Assembly: GCA_016789745.1 (NCBI GenBank) | Contig: JAEUQF010000424.1 | Location: 1-36,658 of the forward strand | Length of the DNA: 36,658 nucleotides | DNA from: Bryobacterales bacterium | Lineage (GTDB): Bacteria > Acidobacteriota > Terriglobia > Bryobacterales > Bryobacteraceae | Direction of reading: 5' to 3' | Part shown: positions 7,701 to 15,845 of the stretch, in pieces | Layout of the letters: the number at the start of each line of letters is the position of its first letter | Numbering within the stretch: the stretch's first letter is position 1 | The notes under the pieces: model-generated | What the model was told of the DNA's origin: nothing | The model's database searches: none | What the model saw: only the letters and a program-made list of their open reading frames with translations | Translations under genes and position numbers: made by a program

Positions 7701-9051
7701 CTACACGGTTGGCGGCGCGACGAACCTCACGGTTCGCCCCGGTCCGCTCACCTTCACACAGATCCAGGGCGCAGCCGCCCCGGCCGCCCAGAGCCTGGAT
7801 GTCTCCAGCACGGGCAACCTGCTCACCTACACCGCTACCGTTTCGACCCTGAATGGCTCGAATTGGCTGACCGTTTCCCCGGTCACCAACATCACGCCGA
7901 GCTCGATTTCGGTGAGTGTGAACGGCTCTTCGCTGCCGATCGGCAGCTACTCGGGCAGCGTCGTCATCAGCGCGTCGGGCGCCGGGAACACACCGCAGGT
8001 GGTTCCCATCACCCTCAACGTGATCGCCGCGCCGAACATCACGGTCACCCCGCAGTCGTTGACCTACACGGCTACCACGTCGGGCGGCAACCCCGCGTCC
8101 CAGACAATTCAGTTGGCCTCCACAGGTGCCAATGTGCCCTTTACCGCGGCCACCACGGTTAGCGGCGGGGCGCCGAACTGGCTCACCGTGACGCCTACCT
8201 CCGGCACCACGCCCACCACGCTGACGGTTGGCGTGAACACCTCGACGCTCACCCCGGGCACCTACACCGGTACGGTTACCATCACCACCGGCCTGGCGCC
8301 CATCAACATCCCCGTGACGTTGACCCTGAGCGCCGTCACTCCGGCCCAGATCACCTCGGTCACCAACGCGGCCAGCTTCCTGCCGACGGCCGTTACCCCG
8401 GGCATGATCACGGCCATCTTCGGCTCCAACATGGGCCCCACCACCATCACCACCGCCCGGCTGACCGCCCAGGGCACGATTGACACGAACCTGGCCAGCA
8501 CCCGCGTGCTGTTCGACAACATCGCGGCACCGCTGGTGTACGTACGCAACGACGTGATCAGCGCGATTGTGCCCTATGAAGTCGCCGGCCGCGCCACCAC
8601 GAGCGTGGTCGTCGAGTACCAGGGTGTGCGCAGCCAGCCGGTCTCCATCCGGGTGGTCGACACCGCTCCGGCCATCTTCACTGCCAACCAGCAGGGTACC
8701 GGTGCCGGCGCCATCCAGAACCAGAATGGCTCCACCAACACCACGGGCAACGCCGCGGCACGCGGGGAAGTCGCCACGGTATACCTCACCGGCGAAGGCC
8801 AGTTGAGCCCCGGCGGCCAGACCGGCGTGATCGCCACCGGCACCCGCCGCATCGTCGCCCCGGTAACGGTGCGAGTCGGCGGCCGTGACGCCACGGTGCT
8901 CTACGCGGGCCCGGTGCCGACGGTCGTCCTCGGCCTCGGCCAGGTCAACTTCATCATCCCGAACGATGCGCCCACCGGTGCAAACGTTCCGGTGGAAGTG
9001 ATCGTCGGCGGCGTCAGCACGCAAGGAACGGTGACGATGTCGGTGCGCTAA
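4732..9051 (+). CDS. Large secreted protein: eleven BACON-like repeats plus TIGR03437 C-terminal domain
   Basis: The product is about 1,440 residues. It starts with a signal peptide (KRKPAASF, hydrophobic ALFASASQPLLAQ, cleavage after AQ). Eleven tandem beta-rich units follow, each with a core like NWLTVSPTSGTTP followed by a GTYxGTVTI strand. The WL cores recur every ~307-337 bases (about 107 residues) from roughly 4966 to 8180. They resemble BACON or bacterial Ig-like domains, which often bind carbohydrate or act as spacers. The last ~235 residues (ITSVTNAASFLPTAVTPGMI onward) match the Solibacter paralogous domain TIGR03437, common at the C-terminus of exported acidobacterial proteins. The TTG at 4732 is preferred: GGGAGAG ends 7 bases upstream and it gives a classic signal peptide. 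ATG 4711 and TTG 4678 are alternatives. No catalytic domain is visible. Confidence 0.9.
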   Translation: MKRKPAASFVAASLWLALFASASQPLLAQTLAVTPNILQFNTSVGVAPPSQQVTLTSTPTALNFAAFANYVTGPVSGVNWLQVTPGTGTANSTVTIAVVNANQLTAGTYTATVSFVATAFSNVFSTVNVTLTVTGSGTGSGSLSALPTNFTFNYTPGGSVPSAQLLQVFSSLATSYSALVTISSGSTTWLQISPSSAPSGTSASFTVTPVNYTSLAVGTYSATITIVSGLGNTLQVPVTLVVGGTGGGSGFVSPSSVSLGSSAGQTTPSQQIITLNPGFNTNFTVSNVTTNSGGAWLTVNPTSGSVSGSTTIQVNANPVGLPNGNYAGSFVVTMAGIGSTNVPVQFAVGSGSTGGGSLLLSQSSLTFNTPSTAQLPTQQVITINSSTTQSVSFTASATTSTGGGWLTLSQASGTTPTSLVVSANPTFLATGSYFGNITITPIGGTPQTIPVTLTIGTGGGGTGGTCAVGLATPSPLTFNSAPGSTPVQQNLTINPGAGVSYSLSAIVNPAWLTIFNPFGTGQQTIPVQANPSGLPAGTYSASIRVTINNTTCDVPVTFTVSTTGGGTGSPTASPTSLIFNVPPGSTTQPNNQAITITTPAAAQFTATASVSGTGINWLAVGPNIGQTFSTGAAATATVNVGVQNFTALPVGLYNGTITITFTSGGYAPLTIPVTLNLGNAPTGSLTPNQLNFSFQTGGTNPPTQFLTVNTLNGASASFTATGTTSTGANWLNVAPASGTGPGVVAVSVNPGSLTAGTYSGTVGVQLAGSTNPISVPVTLIVNSNPVLRVNPTAAQFNYQIGGSVGAGQGQSIEVTSTGAPITFTATSTIDSPFGGTPWLSVSQSSITTPTTVSINVNAANLTAGTYTGVVSFTTPGQAPLNIPVRLTVSSAPLLNPTPRILNFTSQTNAAPTPLNLNISTTGGSVSITPTAVTSTGATWLTVSQSTSSTPTTLQISANPAGLAEGTYYGAVLITAAQNTAENSPLVVPVVYTVGGATNLTVRPGPLTFTQIQGAAAPAAQSLDVSSTGNLLTYTATVSTLNGSNWLTVSPVTNITPSSISVSVNGSSLPIGSYSGSVVISASGAGNTPQVVPITLNVIAAPNITVTPQSLTYTATTSGGNPASQTIQLASTGANVPFTAATTVSGGAPNWLTVTPTSGTTPTTLTVGVNTSTLTPGTYTGTVTITTGLAPINIPVTLTLSAVTPAQITSVTNAASFLPTAVTPGMITAIFGSNMGPTTITTARLTAQGTIDTNLASTRVLFDNIAAPLVYVRNDVISAIVPYEVAGRATTSVVVEYQGVRSQPVSIRVVDTAPAIFTANQQGTGAGAIQNQNGSTNTTGNAAARGEVATVYLTGEGQLSPGGQTGVIATGTRRIVAPVTVRVGGRDATVLYAGPVPTVVLGLGQVNFIIPNDAPTGANVPVEVIVGGVSTQGTVTMSVR

Positions 9052-9079
9052 GCACCGGCATCTCACTCGGAATACACGA

Positions 9080-9120
9080 AGGGCCGGGAGTCGATGAGAC
9101 CCCCGGCCCTTTTTCTTTTT
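9080..9120 (+). terminator. Rho-independent terminator of the repeat-protein gene
   Basis: AGGGCCGGG (9080-9088) pairs with CCCGGCCCT (9102-9110) around a 13-base loop and is followed by a T-rich run to 9120. It lies about 30 bases after the stop codon. Confidence 0.9.
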
Positions 9121-9136
9121 CGATTAGTCTTGCTGG

Positions 9137-9430
9137 TTACTGCAACAAACTGCCGGTTCCCGGAGCCTGCGGCTCCAGCCGGATCTCCCCGAAGGCCGCC
9201 TCGTATTCTTTGATGTTCTGCGTCAGCACGTTCAACAGAGCCTTGGCCTGCTGCGGGCTCAGATAGACACCCTGGAAATTCTGGATGGAGACGCTTTCCG
9301 GGCTATTCTGCTGCACCAGCCCGAACATCAGAAAGAAATCCCAAAGGTTGGCGCGGACCTGTACGGAGTTGGCGTAGCCCTCCCGATAGTCCGGACGCTG
9401 GATCAGCTCAATTTTAGGGGGTTGTGACAT
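9137..9430 (-). CDS. DUF3467 domain protein
   Basis: The small 97-residue protein matches the DUF3467 pattern: YANSVQVRANLWDFFLMFG near the N-terminus and VYLSPQQAKALLNVLTQNIKEYEAAFG near the C-terminus. Members are widespread, short, cytoplasmic and of unknown function. The ATG at 9430 has a CGGAG ribosome-binding site 5 bases upstream. It lies 51 bases downstream of tRNA-Asp on the same strand and converges on the terminator of the preceding gene. Confidence 0.9.
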   Translation of the reverse strand: MSQPPKIELIQRPDYREGYANSVQVRANLWDFFLMFGLVQQNSPESVSIQNFQGVYLSPQQAKALLNVLTQNIKEYEAAFGEIRLEPQAPGTGSLLQ

Positions 9431-9481
9431 GGAACTCCGAAAGGAACAGGAAAAAGGAGGATGGGAAGGAGGAGAGTGCGA

Positions 9482-9558
<77 letters not shown>

Positions 9559-9652
9559 GCTTTGCGGTCACGCACTTTAATTAATGTACCACGTCACCCT
9601 GCCATCTCCAAGCACCAACCGCAACTTTGCGATGTAGAATCAGACTTTGACA

Positions 9653-10594
9653 ATGAGCGCGCAACCAACGTTTACTCCCGGTATCGTCCGCCTGGACCCT
9701 GCCCTTGACGCCCTGGTCGACTCCGGGGCCGCCATCGAAAAGCTGGCCGGCGGTTTCACCTTCACCGAAGGCCCCATCTGGTTTCCGGACGGCTCGCTGT
9801 ACTTCAGCGATATTCCGGAAAACAGCATCTTCCGCCGCACCCCCGACGGCGAGATCCAGCTCTTCCGCAAGCCCAGCGGCTACGACGGCAACGACCTGCC
9901 GCCCGGGGCGTTCATCGGCTCCAACGGGCTCACGCGAGATAAGGAAGGCCGCCTGGTGATCTGCGAGCATTCCAACCACCGCGTGACACGCCTGGAGCAC
10001 GACGGGTCATTGACAGTGCTGGTGTCGCATGAGGGTGGCAAGCGTCTGAACAGCCCGAATGATCTGGTTTATAAATCGGACGGAACGCTCTATTTCACCG
10101 ATCCGCCTTATGGCATGCCGCTGCAGGATGAGGATCCGCGCAAGGAACTGCCCTACAACGGCATCTATATGCTGAAGGATGGCGTGCTGACGCTGCTCTA
10201 CAGCAAGATGCGGCGACCGAACGGCCTGGTCTTCACCCCCGACGAGAAGTTCCTCTACGTCGGCAATTCCGATCCGAAGGCGCGGCTGTGGAACAAGTTC
10301 CCGGTGTTGGAGGACGGCACGCTGGGCGAGCCCACGGAATTCGCCAACCTCACGCACCTGACCGAAGCCGGCAACCCGGACGGCATGAAGATCGACACGA
10401 ACGGGAATCTGTACTGCACCGGACCCGGCGGCACCCATGTCTTCGACCCTTCGGGCAAGCGTCTGGGCGTGATTGTGACGCCGGAGATCCCGGCGAACCT
10501 GCACTGGGGCGACGCCGACGCCGGCACGCTGTACATCACCGCCCGCACCGGCCTGTACCGCGTGCGGACGAAGGCCACCGGCATCCGGCCTTAG
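9653..10594 (+). CDS. SMP-30/gluconolactonase-family lactonase
   Basis: The 313-residue protein is predicted to form a six-bladed beta-propeller that hydrolyses sugar lactones using a divalent metal. Family features: FTEGPIWFPDGSLYFSDI with the metal-binding Glu near residue 40, SPNDLVYKSDGTLYFTDPPYG in the middle, RRPNGLVFTPDEKFLYVGNS, and GNPDGMKIDTNGNLYCTGPGG near the end with the second conserved Asp. The ATG at 9653 is preferred to the in-frame TTG two codons earlier. No signal peptide is seen. It is divergent from tRNA-Asp and converges on manC with an 8-base gap. Its physiological substrate cannot be deduced. Confidence 0.9.
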   Translation: MSAQPTFTPGIVRLDPALDALVDSGAAIEKLAGGFTFTEGPIWFPDGSLYFSDIPENSIFRRTPDGEIQLFRKPSGYDGNDLPPGAFIGSNGLTRDKEGRLVICEHSNHRVTRLEHDGSLTVLVSHEGGKRLNSPNDLVYKSDGTLYFTDPPYGMPLQDEDPRKELPYNGIYMLKDGVLTLLYSKMRRPNGLVFTPDEKFLYVGNSDPKARLWNKFPVLEDGTLGEPTEFANLTHLTEAGNPDGMKIDTNGNLYCTGPGGTHVFDPSGKRLGVIVTPEIPANLHWGDADAGTLYITARTGLYRVRTKATGIRP

Positions 10595-10602
10595 GCTTGG
10601 GC

Positions 10603-11685
10603 CTATAGAAGATGGTCGAGCTTCTGTTTCTCCAGGAGCTTGACCAGATCCCCCACCGACTGCGCCTGGTTGCGATCGGCGATCAGCAGCGCATCGGGCG
10701 AATCGACAATCACCAGATCCTTCACGCCCAGCAGCGCCACCAACTTCCCGCCCGCGTCGACGAAGTTGCCTTCCGACGCTTGGAAGACGGCCTGCGTGGC
10801 CCGCGCCGCGTTGCCAGCCGCGTCGCGCTGCATGAGTTCATACACCGCATTCCAACTGCCAACATCGTTCCAGCCGATATCGTCCGACGCCACGCCCATC
10901 ACACCGGCGTACTTCTCCATCACGGCGTAGTCGATGGAGATGTTCTCGCATAAGGGGAAGACTTCCGCCAGCTTGGCGCCGAAGTTGCGGCTGCGGACCG
11001 AAGGCAGCCCCGCCAGCAGCGCCGCCGTTTTCGGAACATGCGCGCGCATGGCGTCGCAGAAGGTGGCGGCCTTGCCAAAGAACATGCCCGCATTCCAACA
11101 GAAGTTGCCGGCTTTGACGAACTCCTCGGCCACCTCCGCCTTCGGCTTCTCGCGGAAACTGCGCGTGGCCACTGCCTTGGGCTCGCCCGGCGTGAAGCCC
11201 GGCTCGAACTCGATGTAGCCATAGCCGGTTTCGGCCCAGCGCGGCTGAATGCCCAACACCACCAGGCTGCCCTGCGACGCCGCCTTCAACGCCGGCCGTA
11301 CCAGGCGGAGAAAGCGCGCCGGCTTGGTGATGTAGTGGTCGGCGGGGAAGACGCCCAGCACCGCATTCGGGTCATCCTGGTGCAGCAGGTGCGCGATCAG
11401 GCCAATCGCCGGCGCGGTATTGCGGGCGCACGGTTCGGCCAGAATCTGCCGCTTCGGCACTTTCGGCAACTGCCGCACAATCTCCTCGCGCAGCAGGTCA
11501 TTGGTTACTACCCAGATGTTCTCCGGCGGAATGACAGGCGCCAGGCGCGACACAGTCTGCTGGATCAGCGTGCCTTCGCCGAAAAACTCCAGCACCTGCT
11601 TGGCGCGCGCCTTGCGGCTCCGGGGCCAGAAGCGCGTACCTCGGCCTCCGGCCAGGATCAGGCCGTAATTCGTTGCTTTTGCCAT
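10603..11685 (-). CDS. manC: Mannose-1-phosphate guanylyltransferase
   Basis: The 360-residue nucleotidyltransferase makes GDP-mannose from mannose-1-phosphate and GTP for glycan synthesis. It shows the signature LILAGGRGTRFWPRSRKARAKQ (residues 9-30, GGxGxRxWPxSR plus Lys), EPCARNTAPAIG, VFPADHYI, FCWNAGMFFG and the C-terminal IGWNDVGSWNAV. Its length fits the form without the C-terminal isomerase domain of bifunctional ManC/AlgA. It is the last gene of a leftward operon, starting 10 bases after lepB. The link with lepB suggests a shared envelope-related transcription unit. Confidence 0.93.
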   Translation of the reverse strand: MAKATNYGLILAGGRGTRFWPRSRKARAKQVLEFFGEGTLIQQTVSRLAPVIPPENIWVVTNDLLREEIVRQLPKVPKRQILAEPCARNTAPAIGLIAHLLHQDDPNAVLGVFPADHYITKPARFLRLVRPALKAASQGSLVVLGIQPRWAETGYGYIEFEPGFTPGEPKAVATRSFREKPKAEVAEEFVKAGNFCWNAGMFFGKAATFCDAMRAHVPKTAALLAGLPSVRSRNFGAKLAEVFPLCENISIDYAVMEKYAGVMGVASDDIGWNDVGSWNAVYELMQRDAAGNAARATQAVFQASEGNFVDAGGKLVALLGVKDLVIVDSPDALLIADRNQAQSVGDLVKLLEKQKLDHLL

Positions 11686-11695
11686 GGTGGTCTGC

Positions 11696-12481
11696 CTAGG
11701 TGATCTTGTGCGGACGGATCAGCATGAACGTCCGGCGCCAGCGCGTCTTGGTGAAGAAGTTCTGCGCCAGGTCCAGGATATGGTCCAGGCCGATGGTGGG
11801 GTTCGCCAGCCGCTCGGTGGGGGCGTCGTAGCTCCAGTAGATGATGAGCGGCTTGCCGACGATATTCTCGCGCGGGACAAAGCCCCAGTAACGGCTGTCG
11901 AGCGAGGAATCCCGGTTGTCGCCCATCGCGAAGTAGTGGCCCGGAGGCACCACAACTTCCCCATTGGTGACGTGCTTTTCCAGCATTTCGTCGCCCTTGC
12001 CCAGCAGACGCATATTCGGCGTGGAGGGGAAGTTGTCGCGGTAGGAATCGATGTACTCGGTCTTGTGGTACTTGTAGGGCTCTTCCAGCTTCTTGCCGTT
12101 GAGGAAGACCTGCTTGTTCTCCAGCCGCAACCGGTCGCCCGGAACGCCGATCACACGCTTCACGAAGGTCTGGCGGATATCCACCGGGTAGCGGAAAACG
12201 ATGATGTCGCCGCGGGCCACATCGCGGTAGGGCAGCAGATGCTGGCTGATGGGCCCCGGCGGCGAGTAGGTCAGCTTGTCCACCAGCAAGTGATCCCCGA
12301 TTAGCAGCGTGTCCTCCATGGACCCGGTGGGGATGACGAACGCCTGTACCAGCGTCGTGGTGCCGAATAGCAGCAGCAGAATGGTGACAGTCCACTCCGC
12401 GATGGCGCCGCGCGGCGTTTCCTTGCGCGATGGGGCGGCGGACGGTGGGGTAGCGTCCGCCGTGGTGATCTCTTGATTCAC
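11696..12481 (-). CDS. lepB: Signal peptidase I
   Basis: The 261-residue membrane protease removes signal peptides from exported proteins. A transmembrane helix (about residues 30-48, ending LVQAFVI) is followed by PTGSMEDTLLIGDHL with the catalytic Ser54. FVKRVIGVPGDRL carries the general-base Lys108. The conserved GDNRDSSLDSRYWGFVP lies further on. It has a ~28-residue cytoplasmic N-terminal tail. It sits between gpx (18-base gap) and manC (10-base gap) in one leftward operon. Confidence 0.96.
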   Translation of the reverse strand: MNQEITTADATPPSAAPSRKETPRGAIAEWTVTILLLLFGTTTLVQAFVIPTGSMEDTLLIGDHLLVDKLTYSPPGPISQHLLPYRDVARGDIIVFRYPVDIRQTFVKRVIGVPGDRLRLENKQVFLNGKKLEEPYKYHKTEYIDSYRDNFPSTPNMRLLGKGDEMLEKHVTNGEVVVPPGHYFAMGDNRDSSLDSRYWGFVPRENIVGKPLIIYWSYDAPTERLANPTIGLDHILDLAQNFFTKTRWRRTFMLIRPHKIT

Positions 12482-12499
12482 CCTACTATTCTAACTTGC

Positions 12500-13021
12500 T
12501 TACCGGAGGGCCGCTTCGATGGCTTTTGTCAACTCTTCGGAGTCCGGTTTCACGCCCGAATCGAACTTCTTGATCACCTGCCCGTCCTTGCCCACCAGGA
12601 ACTTGGTGAAGTTCCACGACACCTTCCCGCCGGAGTCGGTCAGGTACTTGTAGAGGGGAGCCTGGTCGGAGCCCGTCACCGAGATCTTGGAAAACATCGG
12701 GAAGGTGACCTTGTAGTTGCGTTCGCAGAAGGTCTTGATTTCATCGTTGGTGCCCGGCTCCTGTGCGCCGAAGTTGTTGGCCGGGAAGCCGGCGATGACA
12801 AGGCCTTTGTCCTTGTACTTTTCGTAGAGGGACTGGAGACCGGCGTACTGCGGCGTGTAGCCGCACTGGCTGGCCACGTTGACCACCAGGACGGCCTTGC
12901 CTTTATAGGAGGCGAGGGGGGTGGCCTTGCCCTTGATGTCGTTCATCGTGAAGTCATGGAGGGAAGCGCCGAAAGCGGCTGCGGACATAAGTACTCCCAG
13001 GGTGAGTTTCGCCAGATGCAT
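12500..13021 (-). CDS. Glutathione peroxidase-family thiol peroxidase, exported
   Basis: The 173-residue protein reduces peroxides, in bacteria usually with thioredoxin. VNVASQCGYTPQY holds the peroxidatic cysteine (about residue 53) where animal enzymes have selenocysteine; GFPANNFGAQEPG and SWNFTKFLVGKDG carry the Gln and Trp-Asn of the active site. Residues 1-19 form a hydrophobic export signal ending AAAFGA, so the enzyme is probably periplasmic. The ATG at 13021 fits the signal peptide; an in-frame GTG at 13036 is possible. It is the first gene of the gpx-lepB-manC operon and follows the frameshifted gene by only 4 bases. Confidence 0.92.
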   Translation of the reverse strand: MHLAKLTLGVLMSAAAFGASLHDFTMNDIKGKATPLASYKGKAVLVVNVASQCGYTPQYAGLQSLYEKYKDKGLVIAGFPANNFGAQEPGTNDEIKTFCERNYKVTFPMFSKISVTGSDQAPLYKYLTDSGGKVSWNFTKFLVGKDGQVIKKFDSGVKPDSEELTKAIEAALR

Positions 13022-13025
13022 GGTT

Positions 13026-14037
13026 CTAGGATGCACCAGTTGGGGAAAAGGCGCAGGAGGTTGTGCCGGTTATGGGGCGAGGTTTGAGGCCCAGGTGCCA
13101 AATAGCTCGCGGGGAACGGGGTACCGGGAACAACTCGAGCAGATTGGTCGGCTTGGTCCGAACGTAGTCACATCCGGCGATGGCCAGCAGTGTGGCCTTC
13201 GAGGCGGCATCGACGGCGGTGGGGGCGGGCAGGCCGTGCGGAAACCACAGTCCGTCGGCAGCTTCCAAGCACTTCGAAAAGGGGCGTGTGTCGAGACAGG
13301 CGAGGCAGCGAATCGCGGAGGCAGATCCAGCACCACCTGCGGGCCGTAAGGCGATAACGTAGCGCAAATCTGCACCGACTTCGGATCGGGCGCCGGGCCT
13401 TGCCAGAGGAACGCCAGATGCCGGGTGAGCGCCATTTGCTCCACGGGGGTCAAACAGCTCGGATTGGGATTCGCGAGATACCGCTCCGCCAGTTCGCGCA
13501 TCAGCGACCGCCAGGCGTCGGATCCCGAAAGCAGCCGCTCCGCGCAACCGAATTCGAAGTAGTCCATGTCCGTAGCGCCATCCGGGAGTTCGCGTATGTG
13601 CTCCACCATGCGCTCCTGGAGCAGAGGTGTCTCGGGAGCAAACAGCGCCAGTACGACGAGGCTGGCCTGGCGTGCCTGCGTGGCGGCTTCGGAATCTTCA
13701 ACGACAGTAGCCAGCAGCGGCGTGATCCTTTGCAGTTCACGGGCGATGCTCTCCTGCAATGCCGCGGGAAGGTCGGACGTTCTGTATTCGGCCAGAGTGC
13801 TAAAGATGCGGAACACCCGCGTCTGCCGGAGTGGCGTCCGCTCAGAGGCGATCGCCGCGACCAGCTTGATCACCGACGGCGCTGAGCATAACCGCTCACG
13901 AAGCTGTACCGGATGTCGTCGGCAATGTTCGAAGCCTCGTTCCTCTCTGCGGTGGATAGTTGCAGAAGCAGCGCCAGGAGATCTGCGGGAAGTCGCTCCC
14001 TGGCGTCTTCGAGAAGCTGGTTGATGTCGCGGCGCAT
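13026..14037 (-). pseudogene. Frameshifted helical protein gene of unknown function
   Basis: Three overlapping minus-strand frames together read as one protein of about 337 residues. Frame one starts at ATG 14037 (MRRDINQLLEDARERLPAD..., with GGAAGGG about 6 bases upstream) and runs to ~13890. Frame two (SAPSVIKLVAAIASERTPLR ... PYGPQVVLDLPP) runs to ~13335. Frame three (AIRCLACLDTRPFSKC ... RAIWHLGLKPRP) ends at 13026. Each junction is a -1 shift, equal to one lost base. The restored length, 1,012 plus 2 bases, is divisible by three. The protein looks mostly alpha-helical, with leucine-rich helices that could be HEAT-like, but no family is recognised. It may be a decaying gene or a product of sequence errors. 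Confidence 0.6.
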
Positions 14038-14085
14038 CTGACCCTTCCATAGTGACAGCCTTCCCACGCGCGGTAACCTGTCCGC

Positions 14086-14850
14086 ATGGACTTGGAACTG
14101 AAAGACCACGTCGCCGTGGTCACCGGCGGCGCCAGCGGGATCGGTGCCGCCTGCGTCGAAGCCTTACAGCGTGAAGGCTGCCGCGTCGCGATCTGGGACC
14201 TAAACCCCGCCGCCGGCGTCATCCCCGTCAACGTCGCCGACGAGGGCGCCGTGAAGGCCGCGCTCTCTGAAACCGAGCGTCTCTACGGCCCCGTCGACCA
14301 CCTGGTCCACGCCGCCGCCATTGGCTCGGGCAAGTTCGGCTTCCCGTTGACCAACCTGGAGCCTGCCGATTGGCCCCGCGTGCTGGAAGTAAACATCATG
14401 GGCATGGTGAACGTCGCGCATGCGGTGGCGGCCGGCATGCGCGAAAGGCGCCGCGGCACCATGGTCTTCCTGGCGTCAGTGGCCGGGCAGATCGGCTCCC
14501 AGACCGACCCTCCTTACAGCGCCACCAAAGCCGCTAACATCAACTTCGCGCAATGCCTCGCCAAGGATCTGGCGCCTTACGGAGTGCGGGTGAACTCCGT
14601 CTGCCCAGGCATGGTGAACACGCCGCTGATGGAGCGCATCTGGCAGGCGTCACAGGCCGGGCTGCCGCCGGAGCGCCAGGCCACCCTTGAGGAATGGGGC
14701 GCCGCCAAACTACGCGCCGTGGTGCCGCTGGGACGCTGGCAGGAGCCCGCCGATATCGCCGATATGGTCACGTTTCTATCGTCGTCGCGCTCCCGTCAGG
14801 TCACCGGCCAAACCATCAACGTCGACGGCGGCTTTGTGATGCACTGGTAG
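14086..14850 (+). CDS. SDR-family NAD(P)-dependent oxidoreductase
   Basis: The 254-residue classical short-chain dehydrogenase has a Rossmann cofactor motif TGGASGIG (residues 13-20), an NIMG structural motif (103-106), catalytic Ser131, and YSATK with Tyr144 and Lys148, then PGMVNTPL and the C-terminal TGQTINVDGGF. Asp38 after the second strand suggests NAD rather than NADP. The substrate is unknown; sequence style is that of FabG-like 3-oxoacyl or sugar alcohol dehydrogenases. Its 3' end overlaps the convergent arsR-type gene by 35 bases. Confidence 0.93.
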   Translation: MDLELKDHVAVVTGGASGIGAACVEALQREGCRVAIWDLNPAAGVIPVNVADEGAVKAALSETERLYGPVDHLVHAAAIGSGKFGFPLTNLEPADWPRVLEVNIMGMVNVAHAVAAGMRERRRGTMVFLASVAGQIGSQTDPPYSATKAANINFAQCLAKDLAPYGVRVNSVCPGMVNTPLMERIWQASQAGLPPERQATLEEWGAAKLRAVVPLGRWQEPADIADMVTFLSSSRSRQVTGQTINVDGGFVMHW

Positions 14851-15172
14851 CCCGTTCCTTCTTGCCCCGCGCGACTTCGGCGGTTAGCGCCCGGAGCGGC
14901 TTCTCCCACTGCATCCGGAACTGGCCCAGCCAGGCGTCCACCTCCTGCAACGGCGCAACGCTGACGCTATACAGACGCCGCGCCCCGTCCTGACGCACGG
15001 ACGCAAAGCCGCTCTCCCGCAGCACCTTCAAATGCTGGGACACAGCGGCCTGCGTGATGCCGTACTCCTTCTGGATCGCCTCCACCATCGCCCCGGCCGG
15101 CTGCTCGCCCGAGGCCAGCAGTTCCAGAATGCGGCGACGCACCGGGTCGCCCAGAACGTCGAAGGCGTTCAC
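14816..15172 (-). CDS. ArsR-family winged-helix transcriptional regulator
   Basis: The 118-residue regulator starts MNAFDVLGDPVRRRILELLA, the typical ArsR helix 1-2, followed by a helix-turn-helix GITQAAVSQHLKVLRESGF and wing VRQDGARRLYSV. It lacks the CxC metal site of arsenic sensors and belongs to the ArsR type found with SRPBCC/AHSA1 partners. A basic tail (SQSRRRR) overlaps the SDR gene. It starts 4 bases after the SRPBCC stop, so the two are co-transcribed. It likely represses its own operon through the palindrome at 15827-15840. Confidence 0.92.
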   Translation of the reverse strand: MNAFDVLGDPVRRRILELLASGEQPAGAMVEAIQKEYGITQAAVSQHLKVLRESGFASVRQDGARRLYSVSVAPLQEVDAWLGQFRMQWEKPLRALTAEVARGKKERATSASQSRRRR

Positions 15173-15176
15173 GGAT

Positions 15177-15806
15177 TTAGGCTCCTGTGTAGAAGGCGGT
15201 GGTACGAGTCACCGCGGCGCGTGCTGCTTCGGCGTCCGTACCGCCTGCAATCGATGCCTCGCCCCATGCTTCGCTACTCTGCCGGATGAACTCGCGGCCC
15301 TCTTCAGATGCCATCCATGCCATTGCGTTCGAAGGATCCACCGTAGCACCTCCGCTGCGGGTATGCTCGCCCAACCCCATCAGAGCCAGGTCCCAACCCA
15401 CGCCGACCGCACCCGGCCCATACTGGTCCCAGAACTCCGGCGGCACGTGCGCGATGTGCTCCAGGTGCAGCGTGGTGCCGCCATCGGAACGCGGCGTCAA
15501 CGTCACATTCACCCAGCTCACCTGCGGCCCCATCTCCCAGGTGATCTCGAAACGCTTGGGCGGATCGCAAGCCTTCACCACCCCGCCCGCATTGCCCTGC
15601 AGTTGGTATCGCCCGCCCACGCGCAGTTCGCCGGTGATCGGCATGAACCAGCGGGGAATCCGGTCCGCGTTCGTGAGCGCGTCCCAGAGATCGTCCGCAT
15701 CCGTATCGTAGGCACAAGTGGCATGCGCTACACGCGCGGGCTTGCCCTCCACTTCACGCGTTTCCAGGCGGCGCGTGACCGCTCCTATATAGCGAAGAAC
15801 ATCCAT
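15177..15806 (-). CDS. SRPBCC (AHSA1/START-like) domain protein
   Basis: The 209-residue protein is a helix-grip fold member. AHSA1-type signatures are ALTNADRIPRWFMPITGELRVGGRYQ and FEITWEM, then SWVNVTLTPRSDGGTTLHLEHIAHVP and GWDLALMGLGEH. Such proteins bind hydrophobic ligands; the ligand is unknown. The gene order, SRPBCC before ArsR, is the reverse of the common ArsR-first arrangement. The start codon at 15806 is just downstream of a TATATT -10 element, so the transcript may be almost leaderless. Confidence 0.9.
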   Translation of the reverse strand: MDVLRYIGAVTRRLETREVEGKPARVAHATCAYDTDADDLWDALTNADRIPRWFMPITGELRVGGRYQLQGNAGGVVKACDPPKRFEITWEMGPQVSWVNVTLTPRSDGGTTLHLEHIAHVPPEFWDQYGPGAVGVGWDLALMGLGEHTRSGGATVDPSNAMAWMASEEGREFIRQSSEAWGEASIAGGTDAEAARAAVTRTTAFYTGA

Positions 15807-15814
15807 GGGCCAAT

Positions 15815-15845
15815 AATATAATTTTTGACTTATATAAGTCCAGAC
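15815..15845 (-). promoter_or_regulatory. Promoter and palindromic operator of the SRPBCC-ArsR operon
   Basis: On the minus strand TGGACT and TATATT (15815-15820) are separated by 16 bases and form a plausible -35/-10 pair. A perfect 14-base palindrome GACTTATATAAGTC (15827-15840) overlaps the -35 and spacer, where ArsR-type repressors usually bind. The 72-base gap is shared with the divergent acyl-CoA ligase gene, which has TACAAT at 15866-15871, so the same site could affect both directions. Confidence 0.55.

Noticed and set aside
7027..9066. Long minus-strand ORF of 679 codons opposite the repeat protein
   Set aside because: Its Arg/Gly/Ala/Asp-rich composition is the antisense shadow of the repetitive GC-rich gene; it has no start signal or family match.
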